Source of the DNA: Taxawa tesnikishii (nom. ined.)
Taxonomy: Eukaryota; Ascomycota; Dothideomycetes; Dothideales
Assembly (NCBI GenBank): GCA_030247885.1
Contig: JAPDRO010000012.1
Coordinates: 372,001 to 436,000, forward strand
DNA length: 64,000 bases
Reading direction: 5' to 3'
In this document: piece after piece, positions 35,551-47,894 of the stretch
Position numbering within the stretch: position 1 is the first letter of the stretch
How the letters are laid out: every line of letters begins with the position of its first letter
Program-made: the position numbers and the translations under genes
The notes under the pieces: model-generated
The model's database searches: none
Told to the model about the DNA's origin: nothing
The model's input: only the letters and a program-made list of their open reading frames with translations

Positions 35551-36285
35551 ATGCGTGTCTACGAGGATACTTTCTCCGGTCAGAAGATTTACCCGGGCAA
35601 GGTGCGCTCAACCCATTCCCATCGAGTGCGAAGATGAAGCACACAATTTTCGGCGCCTTGGAGGGGATGAAAAGAAATCTAGCGCTTCGGAGGACAACAT
35701 ACGGATTGGAGGAGCAGGAAGACTGACAGGGCGTGCAATCTACAGGGCAAGCTGTACGTCCGTGGCGACAGCAAGATCTTCCGCTTCCAGAATGGAAAGT
35801 CCGAGTCCCTGTTCCTCCAGCGCAAGAACCCTCGCCGGATAGCCTGGACTGTCCTCTACCGCCGTCAGCACAAGAAGGGTATCTCTGAAGTCAGTTTACA
35901 ATGACGTCCACCGAATCCTTGGGGAAAAAAACACTGCAGCGAAGGAAGGTATATGAAGGAGTAAGAAGCATATGCTGATGGGAAATGCCACTTGCAGGAG
36001 GTCGCCAAGAAGCGCACCCGCCGTGTCGTCAAGCACCAGCGTGCCATCGTCGGTGCCTCCCTTGATGTGATCAAGGAGCGCCGCAGCATGCGCCCCGAGG
36101 CTCGTGCCGCCGCCCGCCAGCAGGCTATCAAGGAGGCCAAGGAGAAGAAGACTGCCGCTGAGAGCAAGAAGAAGATGGAGAAGGCCAAGGGCGCAGCTGG
36201 CGCCGCTCGCGGTCAGACCGCCCGCATCCAGAGCAAGCAGGGTGCTAAGGGTGCACCTCAGAAGGTTGCCGCAAAGAGCCGTTAA
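35551..36285 (+). CDS. RPL24: 60S ribosomal protein L24 (eL24)
   Basis: Large-subunit ribosomal protein at the subunit interface. Exons 35551-35601, 35746-35889, 35998-36285; 483 nt, 160 residues. [20 protein letters not shown] is the zinc-ribbon-like N-terminus (the usual cysteines are replaced in this lineage's version, with [13 protein letters not shown]), then [20 protein letters not shown] and [20 protein letters not shown]. The C-terminal half is a basic Ala/Lys helix. Introns of 144 and 108 nt are longer than average here, common for ribosomal-protein genes. Confidence 0.97.
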
Positions 36286-36608
36286 GAGTGCAATGCTGGT
36301 GAAAGAAAATTCTGGGTTGTCGGTTTGGCGCAGGGCTGAGACACAGCAAGGGTGCATAGTTCACGTCATCAATGGGTTCTGATACACCTCGAAATGTCTT
36401 TATGGATGGCTTTTCGGTGATTCTCGAGAATTAGCTGCGTCAAGGATGTTTCCCTTGGACGCCTATGTTATATGACAACGAAGCGACCCTCGTCTTGGCC
36501 TATCGCTTTCAACTTCTGAGAGGCATTTACATCAGCTTTCTAGCAGTGCCCGTTCTAAACCCTGCGATCCTCAGAGTATGAGATGCGATGTTGCAGACTG
36601 CAACCCTA
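36286..36608. other. Convergent intergenic region
   Basis: 323 bp between RPL24 and the DJ-1 family gene stop codons. Presumed 3' UTRs. Confidence 0.5.
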
Positions 36609-37776
36609 TTACAGCGTCTCGGCACAAACCATCGGTCCCGTGATCTCCTCCCTCTTCTCCTTCCCAACAAGCTCCTCCACAATCGTCAAAGCAAACAACA
36701 TGGCCGTTCCGGGCCCCCTACTAGTAATGACCTTTCCATCCACCACTACCCTCTGCTTCTCGTCCGCATAATCCCATCCCGCATCCACAATCTCCTGCTT
36801 GACGGACGGATGTGACGTGACCTTGCACGTCTTGCCCGCTTCGCCTTCCCCGGACGAGACACTCTTTACAAGCGCCGTCGTGCCCGCACAGATGCATGCA
36901 ACGTGCTTGCCCTCATTGCGGAATTCGCGGATCAGGCGCTGCACGTCGTCGTTGGCGCAGAAGGTCTTTGCGCCAGGAGCACCGCCGGGCAGGATGAGGA
37001 TGGAGGCGGCGTCGATGAGGCGGTCTAAACTCGTTGTTAGCGGGCCTGGTTGTGGTCGTTCTGCTTCGCCTTCTTTTACGCTTCGACCTGATCTAATAAT
37101 TGGAGTCGAAGGGAGCAATTAGGTTGCACACATACCGGGTATCTCGTGCGGAGATGGAAAGTCGGGGATGATCTTTACGTTACGAGAGCACCTGAGTTGA
37201 ATTTAGTGGAAGGAAACAGGCAGTCTTGAGGTGGGCGGATATATGAGGTTGCGTATCAAAACAAGCTTGTTACGAGATAGTTGTAGTTCTTAGATCTCCT
37301 TGAATTGAGGGGACGGCAGACAGGATTGAGAAGAGAGAGGATAGTCCAACGAGCCCCCGATAATGTTCTTTTTCCACAACCAGTTTTTGGGCTATCCGAA
37401 CAAACGGAGAGCAGAAAGGGTTGCAAAAATATGTAAGGATTGATGTACTACCGACCAAATGAACTTACTCGGCATAGAAAGGGTTCTTGAGATTAACACC
37501 GGCGGACTTGATAGAGACACCAGCTCTAGTCAATACACTATTGGCAACTTATCAACATATGACCTCCGTCCGGACCGAGTGCAGCTTTGCAGGAAATCTA
37601 TCACCCCTATTGAACGTACTCGTATGGTGTGACACTACCAATGTTTGTTAGCAAAGCGCTACTTCAACCCTTGAAGCCCAATTTCTTTGTGGAAGGGTGG
37701 TGGTGGTGAAAGCATACAATTCGATCTCCTCACTACCATCTGCGACGAGGATGAGGGCTGACTTTTGTTGGGCCAT
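36609..37776 (-). CDS. DJ-1/PfpI family protein
   Basis: Flavodoxin-like DJ-1 fold, probable glyoxalase/deglycase or redox-stress protein. Five exons on minus: 37776-37718, 37634-37620, 37537-37469, 37191-37136, 37024-36609; 615 nt, 204 residues, frame intact. MAQQKSALILVADGSEEIEF and VTPYDVLTRAGVSIKSAG match DJ-1; the nucleophilic Cys is in HVACICAGTTALVKS, with the upstream Glu in GSEEIE. Later GKVITSRGPGTAMLFALTIV is also a family signature. Exon 2 is only 15 nt. Most of the gene's 5' half lies in tiny exons, so it is easily mis-modelled as a short ORF. Confidence 0.92.
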
Positions 37777-38679
37777 TTCTTTTAGAGCACTATTACTTCA
37801 GGTGTTATAGTGCAACCTTTTCTTTTCGCGATGAATGGTGGCAGAATCAAGGACGTTCTCCAAATTCTCGCCATCGTGCAGACATTGGAGATACAGATCA
37901 CTTGGCGGACGAGAGCGAATTCCCCACACTTTCCCCACACAATCCTACCTTCCGGGTCGCCCCGTTTCGACACCACCTCCCTGTTTGGTCCACACCCCAA
38001 AACGCCAAAGACTCTCATTTGGCAAAGGGCTTCGCAGCTTGCAAGGAGACCTTGAAAGATGCCGCGGTCTCCGAGGTAGGCGCTTCTAGAGCGACGCCCT
38101 CGAGAAGTCTGTTCCGGGGTCGATTGAACGCTTTCCTCAAGCGCAGCAGAGAGGCATACTACGAAGCTTTGTTGACACACCTCATCCGCTGAGCGAAAGA
38201 ATGACAGAGCGAATCAGTGAAACGAAAGCATTGCCAGAACGGTGCCTGGCCTGAACGGGATCCGTCGTTCTGCCCGCGATCTCACTTACCAGGTGCCGCA
38301 GATGTGGGAACGTTGCTTGTGTCGTCGTCGTCGTTCTCTTGGGAAAAGCTTATTGCCGCTCTATCGCCAAAAGAGTGTGGTGTGGCTGCACCGTCACAAC
38401 GCTCTGGGTCCTTGTGATCGACAACAAAACGATTCAAGCAACCACTTGCCGCTTCTAGTCCTTGGTTTAGCGTAGCCCTCACCCCGCACGTTGATGTCTC
38501 CCCAGATCGACCATTGGTTCTTAGCCACACCGAGGCACGCTAGTGAAGTTCAACTGCAGTTACGCAGGCATTCTGACAGTAATAAGAAGACTCTGTCTCG
38601 TTCATTCGTTCTCCTCATCTCTTGTTCTTCGCTCCCCTTTCTTCCCGCTCACTCGAGCTTTCCTGTTACTCTTTCCAAT
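37777..38679. other. Divergent promoter region, DJ-1 gene and MFS transporter
   Basis: 903 bp. Several open frames overlap (37782-38180 minus, 37902-38192 plus) but none shows a domain or good start. Taken as regulatory. Confidence 0.5.
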
Positions 38680-40675
38680 ATGGCGGAACGCGCAGAAAGC
38701 CCCACAGTTCCTCTCCAACTTCCACTCAGCAGTCCACTGACAAAGCATTCACCACTGAACACGTCGAGAGAATTAGGACAAACGAGAGAGTACCAGGACA
38801 TACCAACTACTACGAGAAAGATGGTCTCCGTACCTACGGCGACGACGAGGGTATGAACTTATCTAGACTTCCTGATCAAGCAAATAGTGCTGACCCTTTC
38901 CCGCAGACCATGATCACGAGCCTCCAATGACATTCCGTCGCATCATGAGTTTGGTTGCAATGGCATTCCTGTGGACCGCTTCGCAAATTCCCGTTTATCT
39001 CTTTGGTGGCATACCACCGTATATCTACGGCGATATTGGAGGCACAGATAGATGGATTTGGTTTGTACTTGCCAACCTACTCTCACTTGTAAGTACGCAC
39101 CATCATGGCGCCCATTCGAGGCTTACCGACGATCAAACCAGGCTGCTGTATGTCCGTTCGTCGGCTCCCTCTCTGACCTTATGGGACGTCGATACGTCGC
39201 ATTGACTGGAGGCGGGCTCATCATCCTCGGCATGATCATCTGCTCGACGACACACTCCATGAACATTTTCATTGGCGGCATGACGTTCGCAGGCGTTGGT
39301 GCAGGAATCAACGAACTCACAGCGCTTGCTGCTACATCCGAGTTGGCCCCAACGCGGAAGCGAGGAAAATATGTCGCAGTACTGATCTTCACGATTGTGG
39401 GTTAGTTGAAGCGATTCGTGGAAAGGAGGTGTTGACCAGAACTACAGATACCCTTCTGTCCCAGTGTGCTTTGGGGTCAGCTCATTGCATCCCACACTTC
39501 TTGGAGATACGTCGGCCTGATCTGCGGTGTCTGGGCGTTCATCGGGTTCGCCATGACAGCCATCTTCTATTTCCCACCTCCTCGCGTTAATTCGCAAGGT
39601 CTGTCGAGAAAGGAAACCCTCTCACAGATCGACTACGTCGGCGGCCTTTTGAGTGTTTCTGGGATGCTGCTCTTCATGATGGGTTTGCAATGGGGTGGAT
39701 ATCAGTACCCCTGGTCCAGCGCTCATGTGCTCGCCCCGCTCATCCTGGGCGTGATCTTGATCGTCAGTTTCTTCTTGTGGGAAACCTATGGCGCAAAGTA
39801 CCCCATGTTCCCTAAACGTCTGCGACAAGACCCCGCATCCTCGCCTTGACGCTCGTCATCACCTTCATCAGCGGCGCCAACTTCTTCAGCATCCTCATGT
39901 TCTGGCCCACTCAAGCCTTCAATATGTACGGCCATGATCCAGTTGGTGTCGGCATCCGAGGACTTCCAGTAGGGTTCGCGATCCTGACGGGCGCCTGCGT
40001 TGTCCTTTGGTTGATCTCCGCTTTGCGTGGGCATATCAGAACACTCCTGATTATTTCTTCGGTCTTGATGACGGCCGGATGCGGAGCGCTTTCCATCGCT
40101 CGTGTCGATAACCTACACCAGTTGTGGGGCATCCTGATCGTTGCCGGGCTCGGCATTGGTGGCATTGTCGTCCCTGCATCCATCATCACCAGTAAGCTCC
40201 TCTTACAAAGCTCGGGACCTGTATCCTGCTAACTGACCTTTACAGCAATCATCTGCCCCGACGACCTCATCGCCACGGTCGCCGCCCTCACGCTCGCCAT
40301 CCGCGTCATCGGCGGCAGTATTGGGTACACTGTCTATTACAACGTCTTCATCTCAAAGTTCGTCCCTGCGGCAACTTACTACATCGGCGGTACCATGGTC
40401 ACCAAGCTCAACATCACCTCCCCGCGCTCATCGAGGAGGCTATCGTGCTCACCGGCGCATCTCTTCTTCCGGCCCTCAACACCATTCCTGGCATCAAGGG
40501 CGTACCTGGAGCGTACGAGATGGTCGTGTATGCTGGCCAGTTGGCGTATGCGGAGAGCTACAAGTATGTGTATTATGTCTCCATTGCCTTTGGTGCGATA
40601 AGTATCCTTGCAGCGTGCTTTTTGGGGGATATCACCAAGTACATGGACGACCATGTCGCCGTGGTCATCCATTAG
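38680..40675 (+). CDS. MFS efflux transporter, Tri12 type
   Basis: 14-helix MFS drug/toxin/siderophore pump of the fungal Tri12 family, plasma membrane. Exons 38680-38850, 38907-39088, 39142-39396, 39448-40191, 40246-40675. Marks: PPMTFRRIMSLVAMAFLWTA, FVGSLSDLMGRRYVALTGGG (MFS motif A), GVGAGINELTALAATSELAP (Tri12 motif), IIPFCPSVLWGQLIASHTSW. Three single-base losses, each in a C4 run: 38700-38703, 39831-39834, 40420-40423. With them the CDS is 1785 nt, 594 residues, full length with an intact C-terminus (LGDITKYMDDHVAVVIH). The intron 3 donor is read as GTGGGT at 39397 to keep the frame. Substrate unknown. Confidence 0.9.
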
Positions 40676-41329
40676 CTGCGGCTGTTCTGTCGATATAGGT
40701 TTCTTTGCAGGACAATGCTGTTGGTCGGCAGCAAGACGGTGACGTTCTAAATCGAACGGAAGTTTTGCGTCTTATGCATGCAGTCAACGTGTCGTCCAGA
40801 TGTGAGTGTAAGGCAAGGCCTCCTAATGCAACGGATCCTCCAAATCGCCCATGAAACAGTACTCAAGCGAGAATAAGGCGATCATGGATTGTCACCGTGC
40901 GTTTTACTGTTAGAACATCCAGAAAGATCGGATGAGTGGGGTTCATGTATTCTCGTTAGTCCCAGTTCTGTACGCATTACAACAAAAGTTGGATCAAAGA
41001 TGTCCCCTCCATCATACTCGAGACAAGCCGATGACGCCTATAGTACACCCATGGCCACTGCCTTGTCCGCCACATCCTTTCGCCATGACACGTCCGCGAC
41101 GCAGCATCTCAACTCTTCAATATGCCTCTCCAGTCTCCTGGACAACGACGACTTCCCCTTCACCTCCTTGCTCGGAATTGCCATTTGTCTAGCCGTGGGA
41201 GCCCCACTGCAAGAGCCCAATCCTTCATGGAAGGACGCACTTTTCGGGAAAGTCAGGCAAGAAGTTCTGACAGGAGAAAAGAAGAAAGGGATATAATTAC
41301 TGAGATCATCTATCCGCACCCGCATCCTA
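40676..41329. other. Convergent intergenic region
   Basis: 654 bp. Open frames at 40889-41296 (+) and 41038-41361 (-) overlap each other and show no domain. Confidence 0.5.
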
Positions 41330-42913
41330 CTATGCATTACCAGGCTTCTCTTCCGTATCAATGTGCCACACGACGTAGTTCGGCAATCCGTACACGCCGT
41401 ATCCGGCCCGCTTGGCCATCTTTGCGAATCCTTCCGTCTCGGCTTGATTCTCGAATGCGTAGCAGGGGAAGTTGATACCTGTGCCGTTCACCATTAGCAA
41501 TCGCCAGCTCGCACGCCAACTCATGCGGATGGAGTAGAAGACCGTGACGAAAGAGGTGCTTCGTCGATCGAGTGAAAAGAAGACAACAGAGAGAGAGACG
41601 TACCTGAACGATGCACGTCTGCTTTTACGAGGATGTTCACGCCACCGATACCGTCGAGGGGAATCTCGACGTCCTTGTTGTCGCGCCAGTCGCCCATGCG
41701 AGCCATGTATGTACGCCCGGTCTGGTACTCTTTGTAACCTGCGCGTGTGTCAGTCAACTACCGGTAGCACCACAAGAGCACACTGCCGCCGCACCTTCTG
41801 CCAGAACAACATCCTTGTCCAAGCCTGCTGCAAGCTTGAGACCCTGGGGAGATTCTTGCCATGAGTTGTAATCAACTGCAAAGGCAATTAGTATCATGTC
41901 GAGCGCGTGAGATTGGTTCCAGCTTACATCTTCCCTCGATATCAACGCCGTTTTCGTAACGATGGAACCAAATGTCTGCATCCTGCGTCAGCCATCGTCT
42001 CCATACCGTATCGGCTGTTTCCGCCAAAACATACTCGGCACCAAAACATCCCTGTCGTGGGCAATGAAGTCCTCGATAATCTTCTTCGGGCTATCCTTAA
42101 TATCCACGTCTCTCCAGTAAACCCAGCTGTGCTCGGGCTTGAGCGCAGCGCTCAGAAGGTAGTTCCTCGCCTTGCCCATCGCCTTCCTGCGAGGCCCTTG
42201 GGCAGCGAAACTATGCCTGTACTCGACATCCTGACTGAGCGAGACACCGAAATCCTTCTCCACAATCATAGTGCTGTGGAAAGCCTCCGGCGTCGCCTGT
42301 ACTCTTTCCAACTCCTTCGCCAGCACCGCCACTGTGTCATCGGTGGAGTCGCCGACAAGGAATGCCAGATCGATGAGGTTGTGCGGGTAGGTGAGCTGTG
42401 TGAGGAGGTCGAAGTGCTGTTCGATGTAGTATGCGGCGTCGCGCAGGGGAGTTAGGATAAGGACGCGCTCTTCATTCTGCGCGCCCTTGGGCGTCGAGAC
42501 GATGGGATTGAGATCCACTCGCTGGATGGTGGTGCTGTTGATCTCTATGGGAGTGTGGTGGTTGAATATGACGGGGGTCTGAAGGTGCGACGTCCATAGA
42601 GCCTGCTCATTAGGCGTCATTTGCATGGGCGACTTGGCTGGTCCGAAGCAGTAGAATCTATAATCACGCGTTGTCAGTCTCTTGTAATTTGGGCGCTACA
42701 GCAATGGGTGTATGGAGCACAGGGTCGGAGTGTCGCGTACCTCTGGATATCCCCTGCATGTCCGCTCAAGCCTCGCCATAACAGTATGATTATGCCTCCT
42801 ATGACTACACTCAACAGGAAGCGCGTCCGTGTGACAAAGTGCCATACAGCCCGCGATGGGGGCAGGCGGGCCTTTGCCGACTTCCACGTTATCCCTCCTT
42901 TTGGCAGCAACAT
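41330..42913 (-). CDS. mnn9: Mannan polymerase subunit Mnn9 (GT62 alpha-1,6-mannosyltransferase)
   Basis: Type II Golgi protein of the Mnn9/Anp1/Van1 family that extends N-glycan mannan. Six exons on minus: 42913-42741, 42657-42035, 41975-41928, 41875-41795, 41738-41604, 41478-41330; 1209 nt, 402 residues, frame intact. The N-terminal anchor is FLLSVVIGGIIILLWRGL. Catalytic-fold marks: RVLILTPLRDAAYYIEQHFD, HSWVYWRDVDIKDSPKKIIE (DxD-type), DVLVPNIWFHRY, and ETEGFAKMAKRAGYGVYGLP followed by NYVVWHI. The short tail after NYVVWHI favours Mnn9 over Anp1. The junction DVLVP-NIWFH needs a second CAG (41976), not the first, as acceptor. Confidence 0.93.
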
Positions 42914-43391
42914 CTTGGGCGCAGGGCCACGCCAGCCGGCGGCGCTGTATCAGATAGGTTGCTCCAGATGTCCCGGTGAGCGAAGCAGCTGGCGAAGCGA
43001 ATTTAGACCTGGCCGAGGAGAAGAATTGGGGCGCGGTGGTAGTGGTGCAGGTTTGGGGAGTCGCTTCAGCAGCTGACGACGGCTGTTCGTAACCTTTGAT
43101 GAGAGGCCTCTCTTCTGTCTTTTTCGGGGAAGCGAGACCGTTGGATTACTTGGCGGCAGGGGAAACCCAAAACCTGTCACCTCCGCCCCGCCTCCACCAC
43201 TGATCTACAAACCGTGCACATGTACTTTCGCGGCTATGTTCGAAATGCTTTTGAACAAGAAAATATGATTACGCAAACATCTATACAGGGACGGGGAACC
43301 CAGCGAACCGTCGGCACGTCACGCCTAGCCCAGCTCAAAGCTTCATTTGCAACACCGCAACGCCGAACCGCCGAACCAGCGTCTCCGGACT
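42914..43391. other. Intergenic region
   Basis: 478 bp between the mnn9 start and the stop of the DUF3712 gene, both on minus. mnn9 promoter presumably here. Confidence 0.5.
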
Positions 43392-46209
43392 TTACAGCCT
43401 TATTCTCGCTCCGATACCGCCTCCTTGGAACCATATCCTCTCCTCCCATCTGCCAATCCTGACACCCACCGTGGCCTTAGCTGCGAGTTTCAATGTGCCG
43501 CCTAATGCACCCTTCACCGCATCGTAGCCTACGCTGCCCAAACTCCAGTCCACGGGTAAGCGGGGCGATGTGGTCAGCCCCGGCGGCACTGCAAAGGGGA
43601 GGTCGTAATCAATATGCCCAACGCTGTCCTCGTGGTAGAAGGCTGTTGCGTTGATATAGGTTATGTAGATTGTCGATGTACGGAGTGGTGATTGGAGAGT
43701 AAATTGTGCAGTGCTCGTAAAGAGATGCATCTGTACTGTGTGTTAGTACCACGACAGCAAGACGTTGATTTTGCAGTTTGTCAAAGCAGACGACAACCTC
43801 GTGGCTGAACATACCGTGGCGTCCTTGATGAAGTGAGGCCCCTTCCTGCCTTCGCCGTCATCGTCATCACCATCGCTGGGTGATCCAAAGAGATTGGGTG
43901 TGGGCATGTCAATGGACAAGTTCGACAAAGCCCTGCCTAGTGCGGGCTGAGAAGGAACGGAATCGTTATGGGCGCTCAGGGTAAGTGTCGTGTTGAATCC
44001 TGCCCAAGGCCATTAGCAAAGTTTCGATGACTGGATGGATTCTGCAATAGCATACCAGAGATGTACTGGGACAAGAAATCAACACCGACTTTCCTTCCCA
44101 GGTCACCACCCATATTCTGAGGGTCCCAGACGGCAGTGACCGGAAGGTTGGTGTTCTCTCCCGGAACGACCTTGATGCTCTTGGCGGTAGCGTGTCCCAG
44201 TAAAGATCCATTTGCACTGATGTGAATGTCGATGTACGGAACGGTAGCAGAGTATTGCGTAGGGTTCGTCATGTTGACGAGCGCCGCAAGCGTTATGGAG
44301 CCTTCACCAGTATCCAGGATTTGCAGATTACCAATCTTGGGTTTGAAGCTGCTGAAGCCTTTGTCATTTCGCACCGCTGGACGCACAGGACCCATTAGCT
44401 ACCTATCTAACATGGTCGCGGAGCGCACGGTATGACAAGAAAAACGCTTTACGAACGTTTGACAGGCACCATGCCCTCGGCTGGTATCTTTCTGACAGCC
44501 AATTCTCCCAATGCCGTCACCATCTCGACGTCTACGTCGGCTTTGATCTTCAAATACACCATCTTGCTGCCGAACACCAGAGCTTGGACTACTTCTGAAA
44601 ACGTGTCGTCGTCGGTAATGGTCAACGGTGCGTTCTCGATATAAGACTCGACTGCAAGGCGTGGTTCCTCGTCTTCGGAATCTACGCGCGTAGAGTTGGC
44701 CGGCTGCCACTTCTTCAAATCGAGTTTGCCCATTTTCTTGTCGTGATAGTAGACATCCGCGTCTGCCCGCACGCGGTTGACACTGATGTTGAAGTTCATC
44801 TCTTCGGGCAAAGCTACCAGTGCCTTGATCTGGGCCGAGATGTGCGGTTGTGCCTCAGGAGTGTCTGGCTCAGCAAATGGATCCGGAAGTCCAAAATGCA
44901 CATCTGCAAGCGAAAACTTTCTGATGAGGTGGCCGAATGAGTGACCGGGGAAGGGGACAGGTACCGTGATATCCGACATAAGATCGGTCACCCATTTTGG
45001 AGTATCCATCGACGGGGAGTCAGAGCCACGCACGTAGACAGTGGTCTCTTTGCCGTGAATGTAACCCCCAAGCAACTGATCCAGTGGCGATTCGTGAGTT
45101 CCTGGACAAGCTTGTGTGAAGGCCTGGGGCAGACGGCGAACGATGCCGGACACATTCAACTTGACGTTCTCTTTCGGTTCGATGTGAATGTTGCCGGTCG
45201 TGGCGTCTGCAAGCTGAATGTACGGATCCGATGGAGCGCAATTATCCACCAAGATTGCGAATCCCAATGGAGGCACCGTAAAGTCTATAGGATACTTGTT
45301 CGCAACTTCGATAGAAACATCTGCGGCCATGCCTCTAGATGCGTCCGGAAGCTGTACCTCATGAAAGTTAAGCTTGTGTATCTTGTACTCTGGTATTTCG
45401 GGAATATCCTTGTTCGCAAAGACCATTGTTTGCGATATTGATTGTTTGCCCAAATTGAAGAGACCGGATTTGAGAGGTACTGAGGCTTTACCAAGGACAC
45501 GAAGCTGGCCTAACCTGCCGTCAATCCAGTCCTTCGCTATTCGTCGTATTCCGTCCACATCTCCAGGTTGCAGGTCGCTAAGGAAGTCAATGCGCGTCGT
45601 GTGCCCGTTCCTGATATCGAGTGTCATGCTCGGGACATCTGCTGTGCCCAGCACCACGTTCCCGTACTCCAGCAGAGAAACTTCAATCTCAGACTCTCCG
45701 CTCTGCACCTTCCTCGCTATCCAAGTCCCGAACCGTCCCAAGTCGCGCACTGGCTTCTTTTTGACCTTAGACGCATCCATGGTAAAGTCTCCTTGGATCC
45801 TGGCTCTCACCCCAGACGCTGTGAGCGAATCTATCGACAGGCTGGTAGGCTCGAAGGTCACGGCCTGCACGGCGTACTCTTGCACCACTGCAGGTGTCAC
45901 AAAGCCCAGCACCATGATCAAGGCCGCCACAATACAAAGCAACACCAACGCCAGTATACTCGGCCATCTCCGGTGTCCATTCTCTTTGCCTTGCACCGAG
46001 CGCAGTAGTGACGCTGCGGACGGTGATTGCGGTACGCTGTGGTCGGGTGCCTCAACATCGCCATCTCCGCGAGGAAGCAGAGGCGTGAGCTCAGAAGTGC
46101 GACTCGATGGCTCTGATTGTCGCGATGCGTTCGATCTGACGGACTGTGGGCGCGAGCTCGGCGTCCTGGTTGAGCCAGGCTTTGGAGAGTTGCGCCCGGA
46201 TGCGGACAT
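43392..46209 (-). CDS. DUF3712 / LEA2-like membrane protein
   Basis: Large single-pass membrane protein, about 820 residues. N-terminal Ser/Pro/Arg-rich cytosolic tail (SGRNSPKPGSTRTPSSRPQS) with SELTPLLPRG, a vacuole-sorting-like acidic/dileucine stretch, then one helix (SILALVLLCIVAALIMVLGF) and a long luminal part made of beta-rich DUF3712/LEA2-like units. Tag1-type vacuolar proteins of yeast have this layout, so a vacuolar membrane role is a guess. Exons: 46209 to about 44450, 44398-44056, 43999-43815, 43730-43392. The first splice is uncertain: the upstream frame hits a stop at 44449 and the only acceptor (44399) demands phase 0, whereas the best donor (GTAAAG) is phase 2; another base loss near 44460 would solve it. 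Confidence 0.8.
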
Positions 46210-46607
46210 TGTGGATTGCGATGATCGCAGCGGTTGCTGCTCGAGTACAGGAGAGTCTCAGTGTACTGCCGTTCAGCGATGGAACATGAGCACTGAGAGG
46301 AAGGGAAGCGGTAGTCGAGCTGAACGGACGCAACGCTGTTGAGTGGACGGAAGAAGGCGCGCAGTGGTGGGATAAGTGGATGATGCGCTGGAACAGGCCG
46401 TTCCGTAGCTTTGGCGCTGGAAACCTGGGGCTTATCGCTATCGGCCTTGGCAAAGCATGGATTGAAACGAAACAGAACAGCAACTCGTCATGTGTTTCTA
46501 TGACAAGGTCTGTTGACTCATAGAACAATTTGTCTTCGGTGTTTGTATAAAGTCAGTCTCCCCACAAGAGCTAGAGCGGAACATCATCGCAGTTCTCAAT
46601 TGGCCCA
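46210..46607. other. Divergent promoter region, DUF3712 gene and ARG3
   Basis: 398 bp between two start codons. No firm site assigned. Confidence 0.5.
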
Positions 46608-47766
46608 ATGGCTCTTACGCGATCAGCAACATCGCGGATGCGCTGCCTGCGTTCGTGCCCGCGCCTTGCAAGCAGGAGCTATGCGACATCTCCAGCAACT
46701 GCATCGAAACCTGCCACCTCGCCCTTTGCTCCGCGCCATCTCCTGTCGATCGCTGACCTCACGCCTCAAGAACTGACAACCCTGGTCCGCAATGCCTCGT
46801 CGCACAAGACTTCCCTCAAATCCGGTGTCACACCGCCCTCACTGCAGAACAGTCTACTAGGCAGGACCGTCGCCATGACATTCAGCAAGAGGTCCACTCG
46901 TACCAGGGTCAGTACCGAAGCGGCAGTTGCAGCTATGGGCGGACATCCCATGTTCCTGGGCAAGGACGACATTCAGCTGGGCGTGAACGAGTCTCTATAC
47001 GACACTTCGGTCGTCATCTCTTCCATGGTGTCATGCATAGTCGCACGTGTAAACGGCCACAGCGATGTTGCAGACTTGGCCAAGCACAGCACTGTGCCCG
47101 TCATCAACGCGTTGAGCGACCTGTACCACCCTCTACAGACCATTGCGGATTTCCTAACCGTGCACGAGGCATTTCCGACATCGCAAGCGCTGGGCAAGGG
47201 TTTAGGATTGGAAGGGTTGAAGATCGCGTGGGTTGGCGACGCGAACAACGTGCTTTTCGACCTTGCGATTGGTGCGCAGAAGCTGGGTGTGGAGGTTGCA
47301 GTTGCGACGCCCAAGGGTTACGAGATACCTGATGACATGCGACAAGTCATCCACGCGGCAGGCCGGAGCGCGCCTAAAGCAGGCTCACTAAGCGAGACCA
47401 ACGTGCCAGAAGAGGCTGTCAAGAACGCAGATATCATTGTCACGGACACCTGGGTGTCAATGGGCCAGGAGGAAGAGAAAGCAAAAAGACTAAAGGAGTT
47501 TGAAGGGTTCCAAGTGACCAAGGATCTAGCGGACCGTGGCGGAGCAAGACAGGGCTGGAAGTTCATGCACTGTCTGCCGAGGCATCCGGAGGAAGTCAGC
47601 GACGAGGTGTTCTACAGTCCAAAGAGCCTGGTTTTCCAGGAGGCGGAGAACAGGCTCTGGGCAGCGATTTGTGAGTGATGCAGTCAAACACCTCCATGCT
47701 AACTCTGCTGACCGAAGCACAGCTGCGCTGGAGGGATTTGTAGTCAACAAGGGAAGGATCTCTTGA
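46608..47766 (+). CDS. ARG3: Ornithine carbamoyltransferase, mitochondrial
   Basis: Makes citrulline from ornithine and carbamoyl phosphate in arginine synthesis. Exons 46608-47670 and 47723-47766. N-terminal presequence is basic and Ser/Ala-rich (MALTRSATSRMRCLRSCPRL). Carbamoyl-phosphate motif KRSTRTR, then HPLQTIADFLTV, ornithine loop TDTWVSMGQEEE and active-site HCLPRHPEEVSDEVF. Frame intact; about 368 residues, normal. Ends GFVVNKGRIS. Convergent with ILV6, whose likely stop is only about 130 bp away. Confidence 0.97.
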
Positions 47767-47894
47767 ATTGCTACATGAAATTCTGTAGTTGCCTGTGCGC
47801 CACCATCTACCGACCGATGGGTACCGCCAATAGTACAATGGGTGTGATAAAAGCATCGTTCAGATTACAGTGGACAGATGGGGTCATAGTGTTT

